DNA from: Streptomyces armeniacus | GTDB lineage: Bacteria > Actinomycetota > Actinomycetes > Streptomycetales > Streptomycetaceae | NCBI RefSeq assembly: GCF_003355155.1 | Contig: NZ_CP031320.1 | Span: forward strand, 5,695,367 to 5,759,366 | Length of the DNA: 64,000 bases | Direction of reading: 5' to 3' | Shown here: positions 26,657 to 36,800 of the stretch, piece by piece | How the letters are laid out: each line of letters begins with the position of its first letter | Numbering within the stretch: position 1 is the first letter of the stretch | Translations under genes and position numbers: made by a program | Notes under the pieces: model-generated | Seen by the model: only the letters and a program-made list of their open reading frames with translations | Told to the model about the DNA's origin: nothing | Databases searched by the model: none

Positions 26657-27325
26657 TCACGCGAGGGGGTAGCCGATCGCTTCCGCCGCCGCGACGAGAT
26701 CGTCGTAGGACGCGTCCGGGTTGAGACCGGCGACTGCGGAGTGGTCCAGCGGACGCAGGCCGTAGACGTGCCGCACGGCCTCGATGTCGACGGCGGTCTC
26801 GTAGTAGTCCTCCGCGAACGCTTGAAACGCCTCGGGAGTCGGGTCGGCAAGCAGCCCGAACAGCCAATCCGAGCCGTCGGGGTCCGGATGCCCGCCGGGG
26901 AAGTCGATCTGCCCGGCCTGCCAGCGGTCGTCGCCCTCCTGCCGCCACATGCACACCGTCACCACGGGCGTGCCGTCCTCATCGGTGAACGCGGGCTCGC
27001 TGACGAGGCCGCGGAAGACGGCGGGGACCGTGTCCACCACGCCCGGCCACGGCGCGGGCACGTCGTCCCGGTGGTACGGACTCAGCGGAGACTCGTGATC
27101 GAAGCCGCGTATGTACGCGCCGGCGGACGAGAAGACGATGTCGAACTCGTCACCTGACCCGGTTCTCATCGAGGCGAGCTCCTCGGTCTCCGACCAGCCG
27201 GCGTTGAACGAGTAGTACGGCTCGTCGTCCGGGTTCAGTACCGCGTCGGCCATGGCCATCGACCTGCAGAGGTCTCGCAACACCGGGATGCCGGGCAGCA
27301 CCGCGGCGACATCGTGGACAGTCAT
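26657..27325 (-). CDS. Conserved acidic protein of unknown function
   Basis: 222 aa from ATG 27325. The composition is acidic and aromatic (Asp, Glu, Trp, Tyr), e.g. EPYYSFNAGWSETEELASM and IDFPGGHPDPDGSDWLF, with a DYYETAVDIEAVRHVY helix. Acidic, soluble, single-domain proteins of this type are often SMI1/KNR4- or immunity-like, but no defining motif is visible. It is transcribed in the same direction as the kinase gene and 160 bases upstream of it. Confidence 0.65.
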   Translation of the reverse strand: MTVHDVAAVLPGIPVLRDLCRSMAMADAVLNPDDEPYYSFNAGWSETEELASMRTGSGDEFDIVFSSAGAYIRGFDHESPLSPYHRDDVPAPWPGVVDTVPAVFRGLVSEPAFTDEDGTPVVTVCMWRQEGDDRWQAGQIDFPGGHPDPDGSDWLFGLLADPTPEAFQAFAEDYYETAVDIEAVRHVYGLRPLDHSAVAGLNPDASYDDLVAAAEAIGYPLA

Positions 27326-27421
27326 ACGGCACATCCAAGCGGACACCGCTGACACTGCTCCACCGGGTGGCCGGGGCTCGTCAACACCGGACTGTCAGTG
27401 GGCCCTTGTACGCTCCCGAGC

Positions 27422-28006
27422 ATGACTACAGAGCCGGCCCACGACCCCCGTCCGGCCTTCGTCCGGGCGCTTGATCAAGCCGAGCAGCAGGTCGCGGCAG
27501 TGAGCCCCGGGGAGCTGGGCAAGCGCACTCCCTGTGCCGATTACGACGTGCGCGCGCTGCTCGGGCATGTGGTCTCCGTGCTGCACAAGCTCGAACGTGC
27601 CGGGAGCGGAGGCGATGCGCGCGGCGTGCCCGATGTGGCCGAGGGCATAGCCGACGACGGCTGGGCGCGCGCGTTCGCCGAGGCACGTGGCGAGGCCGAG
27701 CGGGTGTGGGCCGGGGACGGGCAGCTCGACCGGATGGTCGAGCTGCCGTGGGCCACGCTGCGCGGGCGGGACGCTCTCGAGGCCTACACCCACGAGTTCA
27801 CGGCCCATTCCTGGGACCTCGCACATGCCACCGGGCGGCTCGCCGAGCTCGACCCCGACCTCGGCGCGCGGGCGCTTGAGGGGTTCTCGAAGTTCGCGCC
27901 GCCGGAGGAGCGCAGCGAGCAGGGGCCGTTCAGCCCGGTCGTCCCCGTGGCCGACGACGCCGACGTCTACACCCGGCTGGCCGCGTACCTGGGGCGCCGG
28001 CCGTAG
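27422..28006 (+). CDS. TIGR03086-type metal-binding protein (DinB/MDMPI N-terminal fold)
   Basis: 194 aa. A four-helix bundle with family motifs: FVRALDQAEQQVAAV, RTPCADYDVRALLGHVV (first metal His) and EAYTHEFTAHSWDLAHATG (HExxxHxWDL, two further ligands). The end is LEGFSKFAPPEERSEQGPFSPVVPVADDADVYTRLAAYLGR, very typical of TIGR03086. These are thought to be mycothiol-dependent transferases or isomerases; substrate unknown. Divergent from the acidic protein gene. Confidence 0.85.
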   Translation: MTTEPAHDPRPAFVRALDQAEQQVAAVSPGELGKRTPCADYDVRALLGHVVSVLHKLERAGSGGDARGVPDVAEGIADDGWARAFAEARGEAERVWAGDGQLDRMVELPWATLRGRDALEAYTHEFTAHSWDLAHATGRLAELDPDLGARALEGFSKFAPPEERSEQGPFSPVVPVADDADVYTRLAAYLGRRP

Positions 28007-28181
28007 TAGCGCGCCTGTGCCCGCGGCGTGCCCCCGCGCCGTAGCCGTGCCCGCGCTGTGGCGTGCCCGCGGGGAATCCCCGCCGCCCCGGCCGGGTTGC
28101 CTGCTGTGACGGTGAGAACAGCGGGACGGTGAGAACAGCGGGACGGACGGGACGGACAGAGACGGGAAGGGGCGGGAGCCG

Positions 28182-29078
28182 GTGAGCCTTCGGCAGTACG
28201 AGTACGCGCTGGCCGTTGCCGAGGAGGGCTCGGTGACGGCGGCGGCGGAGCGGCTGCACGTCGCCCAGCCGTCGGTGTCGCAGCAGATCCGCGGCCTGGA
28301 ACGGGAGCTCGGCGTGCGGCTGTTCGCCCGTACGCCGACCGGGCTGGTGCCCACCGTGGTCGGGCGCGCGTTCCTGCGGGAGGCGGAGGTCGCGGTGAGC
28401 GCGGCGCGGCGGGCGCGGGCGACCGCGCAGGCCGGTGCCGACGATCTGGCGGGCGAGCTGGTGGTCGCGGTGCAGATGGGCTTCGGTACGCGGCAGCTGC
28501 CCGGCGCGCTGGGTGCGCTGCGCCGCCGCTTCCCGCGGCTGGAGGTCACCGTCTTCGAGGAGCCGAGCTCCGCCGAGCTGGAGTCGCTGTGCCGCCGGGG
28601 CGTCCTGGACCTCGCGCTGATGGCGGAGTGCGAGCGGACCCCCGCCGACGCCCACCACCTCGGCGACGAGGAGTTCGCCGTGGCGCTGGGCGCCGGGCAC
28701 CGGCTGCTCGCCGCGGACCGGGTCGGGCTGCGGGAGCTGGAGGGGGAGCCGTGGGTGCGGTTCGACCGCGACAGCGCGCTCGACGGCGTACTGGTGAGCG
28801 TGCTGCGGAACAACGGGCTGACCCCCGTCACGGCCGCCCGCGCGTCCCAGACGGCGACGGCCGTACGCTGGGCCGCCCATGGGCTGGGGGTGACGCTCGT
28901 CCCCGCCTCCGCGGTGCCGCACGGGCACGAGCACCTCGTACGGCCGGTGTTCCCCGCCGTGTCCCAGCCGGTCATCGCCGTGCTCCGGCAGGACGCGGGC
29001 CCGGCGGAGACGGCGCTGCTCGAACTCCTGCGCCAGGAGACCTGGTCTGAGCCCGCTGCCTTCTCGCCGGTGCCCTGA
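28182..29078 (+). CDS. LysR-type transcriptional regulator
   Basis: 298 aa from GTG 28182. Winged helix at residues 1-60: LRQYEYALAVAEEGSVTAAAERLHVAQPSVSQQIRGLERELGVRLF. The co-inducer domain follows, with LAGELVVAVQMGFGTRQLPGAL starting subdomain RD-I. Effector unknown. It lies head-to-tail with two leftward SDR genes and is a candidate regulator of them, although LysR genes usually sit divergent to their targets and this one is convergent. Confidence 0.9.
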   Translation: MSLRQYEYALAVAEEGSVTAAAERLHVAQPSVSQQIRGLERELGVRLFARTPTGLVPTVVGRAFLREAEVAVSAARRARATAQAGADDLAGELVVAVQMGFGTRQLPGALGALRRRFPRLEVTVFEEPSSAELESLCRRGVLDLALMAECERTPADAHHLGDEEFAVALGAGHRLLAADRVGLRELEGEPWVRFDRDSALDGVLVSVLRNNGLTPVTAARASQTATAVRWAAHGLGVTLVPASAVPHGHEHLVRPVFPAVSQPVIAVLRQDAGPAETALLELLRQETWSEPAAFSPVP

Positions 29079-29119
29079 CGGCCGGGCGCGCGCCCTGGGG
29101 GCGGCTGCTCTCAGGAGGG

Positions 29120-29851
29120 CTAGAAGGCGCTGCCGCCGGCGTCGACGTGGAGCGTGGTGCCGGTGATGTAGGCGGCGCGGGGAGAGGCGAGGAAGCAGAT
29201 CGCCTCGGCGATCTCGGGTGCCCTGGCCGTCCGTTGGAGGCCCAGGTCCCTGGCGACGCCCTCGTTGCCCTCCTCGCCCCACTCGGCCAGCACGCCTTCC
29301 GTACGGGTCGGGCCGGGCGAGACGCTGTTGACCCGTACGCCGCCCTCGGCGAACTCCGCCGCCCACGTGCGGGTCAGCGAGGTCAGCGCGGCCTTGGACG
29401 CGCTGTACACGGAGGCGCCGCTGAAGCCGCGGAACGCCGCGAGCGAGGTGACGTTGACGATGGCGCCGTCGCCCTTCTCCAGCATGTGCGGCACGAGGGT
29501 GGCGACCAGGAAGTAGGCGCCGCGCACATTGGTGGCGAAGATCTGCTCGTAGCCCTCCACGCTCTGCTCGACGGTGGGCGAGGTGGGGAAGGTGCCGGCG
29601 TTGTTGACGAGGACGTCCACCGGGCCGCTGTCGCGGGCCAGTTCGGCGGCGGAGTCCAGGTCGGCCATGTCGGCGGCGATGAACCGGACCGCGCCGTCCT
29701 CCCGCGCGGCGTGCACGGCGTTCTTGCCGCGCTGGACGTCGCGGCCGGTGATGACGACTTCGGCGCCCGCGCGGGCCAGCTGCCGTGCGGTGTCCAGCCC
29801 GATGCCGGAAGTGCCGCCGGTGACCAGTGCGGTCTTTCCCCGCAATTCCAT
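29120..29851 (-). CDS. SDR family NAD(P)-dependent oxidoreductase
   Basis: 243 aa. Classical SDR: TGGTSGIG cofactor motif at residue ~11, NNAG motif, catalytic Ser in NVTSLAAF and YSASK active site, PGPTRTEG after it. FabG-like length. It is downstream of a second SDR gene (29904-30674) with a 52-base gap, so the two are probably co-transcribed. Substrate unknown. Confidence 0.9.
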   Translation of the reverse strand: MELRGKTALVTGGTSGIGLDTARQLARAGAEVVITGRDVQRGKNAVHAAREDGAVRFIAADMADLDSAAELARDSGPVDVLVNNAGTFPTSPTVEQSVEGYEQIFATNVRGAYFLVATLVPHMLEKGDGAIVNVTSLAAFRGFSGASVYSASKAALTSLTRTWAAEFAEGGVRVNSVSPGPTRTEGVLAEWGEEGNEGVARDLGLQRTARAPEIAEAICFLASPRAAYITGTTLHVDAGGSAF

Positions 29852-29903
29852 TCCGTGTGACCTTTCGTGGTGTCCCGGAGTTCTGAAAAATTCCGGAAGC
29901 GGT

Positions 29904-30674
29904 TCAGCCTCTGGGGAACTCGCCGCCGTCCACGACGAGATTGCTTCCGGTCAGCCAGCCCGCCCGGTCCGACATGAGGAACAGCACCGCGTCGGCGATG
30001 TCGTCGGGACGGCCGTCGCGACCTATCGGGGGCGCCGTGGTGTCCTGGCCCGGCCCCTCGTCGAGGAGCGCCCACTGCTCCCGCGTCGCCTCGCCGCCGG
30101 GGGTGGCGGTTCTGCCGGGGGACACGGTGTTGACCCGGATTCCGGACGGGGCCAGCTCCGCGGCCAGTCCCCGGCTGTAGTTCTCCAGCGCCGCCTTCGC
30201 CGCCGTGTAGTGCAGGAACGGCGGTGGTGCGAGCGGGGTCGCGGCCGACGAGACGTGCACGATCGCGCCCGTACGCCGTTCCCGCATGCCCGGTGCCAGC
30301 AGCGCGTCGAGCCGTACGGGCGCCAGGAAGTTCAGGGCCAGCGTGTCCTGCCACTCCTCGTCGGGGATGGCCAGCGCGCCCTTGTGCGGCCCGGCCCCGC
30401 CGACGTTGTGGACCAGGATGTCCACCCCGCCCAGCAGTTCGTGCGCGGCCGCGGCGAGCGTCTCCGCGCCCGCCCGTGTCCGTACGTCGGCCGCCACGAA
30501 CGTGGCACCGTCGTGCGGCGTGCTCGCTGCCGACCTGGCGTTCGTGAGCACTTCGGCGCCCGCGTCCAGGAATTGGCGCACAATGGCCGCCCCGATTCCG
30601 CGTGAGCCGCCGGTGACCAGGGCCCGCTTTCCCGCGAGTTCTCGGGTTCCCGATCCGTTCTCGGTCGTGGTCAT
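29904..30674 (-). CDS. SDR family NAD(P)-dependent oxidoreductase
   Basis: 256 aa from ATG 30674. TGGSRGIG cofactor motif, VAADV (Asp contacting adenine), HNVGG in place of NNAG, Ser in HVSSAA, YTAAK active site and TGSNLVVDGG end. The missing step in the NNAG motif (HNVG) is also seen in some polyketide-type ketoreductases. First gene of the two-gene SDR operon. Confidence 0.88.
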   Translation of the reverse strand: MTTTENGSGTRELAGKRALVTGGSRGIGAAIVRQFLDAGAEVLTNARSAASTPHDGATFVAADVRTRAGAETLAAAAHELLGGVDILVHNVGGAGPHKGALAIPDEEWQDTLALNFLAPVRLDALLAPGMRERRTGAIVHVSSAATPLAPPPFLHYTAAKAALENYSRGLAAELAPSGIRVNTVSPGRTATPGGEATREQWALLDEGPGQDTTAPPIGRDGRPDDIADAVLFLMSDRAGWLTGSNLVVDGGEFPRG

Positions 30675-30845
30675 GCCACCGGTCCTCTCGAATTCTTTCC
30701 AGGCGGGTGTCAGTTGCGGGTTCACGGTACGTACGGAAAAGAATGAGAGGCAAAGACGTAAATTCAGCAGGGGGTATAGGGGATTCCTATGCCGTAACGG
30801 GGAGGCCGCCGCGCGGCGGGTCCGCGGCGTGCGGAACCATGAAGC

Positions 30846-33409
<2,564 letters not shown>

Positions 33410-33461
33410 TCACGGATTTCCGCAGGTCCTGGCCTTGGCCGACGATTGTGCGGTACGACCC

Positions 33462-33480
33462 GGGCCTTGCCGCAAGGCCC
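33462..33480. promoter_or_regulatory. RAE-like 19-bp palindrome upstream of rox
   Basis: GGGCCTTGC-C-GCAAGGCCC, perfect 9-bp arms around one base. From memory, rifamycin-associated elements upstream of rifamycin-inactivation genes are 19-bp GGGGCTTGCNGCAAGGCCC-type palindromes. Position (about 140 bases before the rox ATG) and orientation fit a rifamycin-responsive promoter. Confidence 0.75.
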
Positions 33481-33513
33481 CCCGTGCGCTATACGTTGAG
33501 AGTGGCGGGGAGG

Positions 33514-33726
33514 ACGTCTCTTATAAACATATCCCAGCCCAACAGAAGGGCGCCCATCTCGGATGCCCTCTTCCGCTTGTAAAAAAAAAAATAATAACCT
33601 CATTCCACATCCACCCTCCCCTTTCTACTCATTTATTTACTTTTGTCTTTTTTCACTTACTGCTCATCCGTTTCAACTTTATTCGTCATTTGTCTCATAC
33701 TCTATTACCCCTCCTGTTTCTTTTGA
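33514..33726. other. Sequencing-adapter artefact and noise at an assembly join
   Basis: 33514-33547 aligns without gaps to the 34-base Nextera mosaic-end/read-2 arm (26 matches). 33548-33555 is an 8-base index-like block. 33556-33579 aligns without gaps to the 24-base i7/P7 end (21 matches), then an 11-A run starts at 33581. From 33592 to 33726 the sequence is T/A-rich and C/T-rich and unlike any other part of the window. It is the classic picture of read-through into an adapter. No gene should be called here. Confidence 0.92.
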
Positions 33727-33852
33727 GACATCCGTGCCTGGATCACCGCATGGAACACCGACCCCAAGCCCTACGTGTGGACCAAGACCGCAGACGAGAT
33801 CCTCGAACGCCTCGCCAGCTATCTGAACAGAATTCCCGACTCAGAAGACTAG
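33727..33852 (+). pseudogene. IS630-family transposase, C-terminal remnant
   Basis: 41 residues in one frame: RAWITAWNTDPKPYVWTKTADEIL then ERLASYLNRIPDSED and TAG at 33850-33852. WN...P..WTKTADEIL..L..Y..RI.DS is the conserved tail of IS630-type transposases. The rest of the element is absent because the assembly artefact begins directly upstream. Its stop codon overlaps the PKS stop codon on the other strand within CTAG. Confidence 0.85.
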
Positions 33853-36800
33853 CCCAGGCCCCGCAGCACCGGCCGGGCCCGGCGCTGCTCCAGCATCGGC
33901 TTGTACACCTGCCAGTTGGCGGCACACACGATCGCGGACGGCGCGGGCCCGGCCAGCAGCATGCCCAGCAGCTGGAGGCACTGCGGATGAGCGAGTGGCC
34001 GCAGACCGAGGGCGGCGAGGGTCGCCAGCGCGCGTTCGTCGTAGAGGCTGGACGCGGTCTCCCACGGGCTCCAGCTCACGGTCAGCGCGGCCTCGCCCAC
34101 CGCGTGCCGGTACTCCGCCAGCCCGTCCAGAAACGCGTTCGCGGCGCAGTTCCCCGCCTGGTGGCGCTCGCCCCAGACGGTCGAGGCGGTGGAGAAGCTG
34201 AGGAAGAAGTCGAGCCGGAGGTCCTCGGTGAGCTGGTGCAGCAGCCAGCCGCCGACCACCTTCGGCCGCCATACCGCGTCGTACTCGTGCGGGTCCTCGG
34301 CGGCCAGGTCCTGGAGCGGCTGGGGAGCCGGGGAGCCCGCGGCGTGTACCACGCCGCACAGCGGATAGGCACTGCCCGCGCAGCCGCTGACGACCTGCCC
34401 CAGCTGCTCCGCGTCGCTCACGTCGGCCACGGCGACCTCCACCGGCACCCCGGTGGCCTCCAGATCCCGTACGGCGGCGATCCGCGCGCGTACGGCCGTC
34501 GAGTGCCCCGGCGCGTCCCAGTCGGAACGGTGCGGCAGGGGAGTGCGCCCGAGCAGGATCAGGCGGCCCGCCCCCTGCTGCGCCAGCCAGTGCGCGACGG
34601 CCTGCCCGATCCCGCCGAAGCCGCCCGTGATGAGGTACGACCCCGTGGTGCGGATCTGCGGCTGCCGGCGCAGCTGCCGCGGGTTGGTGCGCTGCCGTAC
34701 GAGCCGGGCGACGTAGCGGTCCCGGCCGCGCAGCGCCTGCTGGTCCTCGGCGGCCACGTCCAGCAGGGCCGCGAGCAACGCCGTGCCGTCCTCGTCCCGG
34801 GACGGGCCGACCGGGTCCAGATCGACGGCGCCGCCCCAGTGCTGCGGGCGCTCCACGGCCAGTGCCCGGCCGAGCCCCCACAGCGTGGCCGCCACGGGGC
34901 AGGTCACGGCGTGCTCGGGCAGTACGGGCATCGCCCCGCGGGTCACGAGCGACACCGAGGTGGACGCGTGCTCCGGTGCCGCCGCCAGCTCCTGGACGAG
35001 CGCCAGCACGGTCAGTTCGGTCCGCTGCCGGTACTCCAGCAGGTCCTCGGCGTCCAGTTCGTCGGGCACCGGGGCGTCCAGGCCGGTGAGCACCACGACC
35101 CGGCGGGTACGGGCGTCCGCCCCCGCGTCCGCGAGCCAGCGGTCCAGCAGCCGGGCCAGGACGGCGTGATCGGGCACCGCCTCGTACGGCTCCGCGACCA
35201 GGCAGTGCGCGCCGCGCTGCCGCAGTTCCGCCTCGAGCTGTGCCGCGACGCCCTCCCCGTCGGGCAGCAGGAGCACGCTCTCGCCGGTCAGCCGCCGCGG
35301 GCCGGGAAGCCGTCCGGTCCGCTGCCACTCGATCCGCATCAGCAGGTCGTCCGGGTGCTGCCAGGGTGTCCTGTCGGACTTGACGGTCTCCGGTTCGACG
35401 ACGAACAGCTCCCGGATGCCGCCGACATGGGCGCCGTCGTAGTCGTAGAACTCCGCTTCCCCCCGCACCTCCCGGCTGGTACGGGAGGTGTGCTCAGGCC
35501 CGTCTCCGGTGGGCTGCGCCGTGGCCCGCACGTACCGGATGCGGTGCGGTTCCTCGCAGGTCACGTCGCGCAGGACCCGGGCGAACCCGTTCTCGCCCGG
35601 TTCGTGGTCCGGGGCGCCGACGTCCCAGAACAGCGCCGCGACGGCGGCGTCGACGGCCGCGACCAGGCCGTGGCTGCTCTCCATGTCGTCCGGCGCGAGC
35701 GCCACCAGCACCCCGTCGCCGCCGCGCCGCGTGCTGGTGACCCGGTCCATCAGCGCGGGGTGCAGCGACGCGGTCTGGTACGGAAAGCTGTCCCCGTACC
35801 GGTGGAACTGCAGATCGGGGCGGCGCGGCCGGGTGGTGAGCCGGCGCCGCAGAATGGCCTGGCCGTGCAACTGCCAGGGCGCGCCCGCGGCTTCCTCGCG
35901 CGCGGAGACCGAGTGGCACTCCACCGTCGCGTGGCCGTGCCCCGCCGAGCGGACCGTCAGCTGGAGCAGCCTCTTGGAGCCGTCCATCGGGATCAGCTGA
36001 TGGGAGATCAGCTCCTCCATGCAGGTCCAGCGCCCGCCCAGCGCGTCCCCCGCGACGGCCAGCACGACCTTCCCCAGCGGCCCCAGCGTGAGATACCGGC
36101 GGCCGTGCTGGTCGGTGCGTACGAACGGTTCCCAGAACTTGCCGTCCAGCGGGATCTCGTACGTGGGGATGGCGCCCCGCAGCCGCTGACCGAGCCCGAG
36201 CAGCGGCTCGCTGCTGCGCCGTGAGCCGTCCGTCTCGGCGGCCCGCTCACCGGCCGGTTTCTCGAACCAGTACGACGAGCCCCGCCACACGGAGGTCGGC
36301 AGCGGCACCCGGCGCGGCCGGGCGTCCCCGTGAACGGCGCGCCAGTCGGGTTCCGCGCCCCGCAGCGCCATGGAGCCGAGCGCGAGCAGCGTCCCGGCGC
36401 GCCCGTCGGGGCCCCGGCCGTGCCGGTCCGGTGGGGAAAGGGACGGGATCCACGCGCAGTCGGGGTCGTCGACCGCCTTGTTGCCGAGGCTCAGCAGCTC
36501 CCCGGGGCCGAGCTCCAGAAACGTACGCACCCCGTCGAGGTACAGGTTCGTCAGTCCGGCCCGGAAGCGGACGGGCTCCGGAGCCGGCAGGGCGCGGCGT
36601 CCGGCCCCGTCCGCCGGCGCGGTCCACGCCCTCCCGGTCGCCTGCGACAGCAGCGGGAAGACCGGCGGTGCGTAACGGATACCGTCCGCCGCGGCGTCGA
36701 GACGCCCGCCGGGGCTCGTGCCGTCGGGCACCGCCTCGTCCGCCGTCCCGGCCGTGAGTTCCGTGTGCAGCGCCACCAGCCGTACGGCATCCGGCAGGCT

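Noticed and set aside
28108..28150. Tandem GGTGAGAACAGCGGGAC repeat before the LysR gene
   Set aside because: Two copies of about 17 bases without symmetry; considered a chance slippage repeat, not an operator.
33563..33826. A coding frame with a Phe/Ser-rich N-terminus starting in the adapter region
   Set aside because: It starts inside the artefact and crosses A/T-rich noise; only the frame at 33727-33852 has a recognisable transposase signature.
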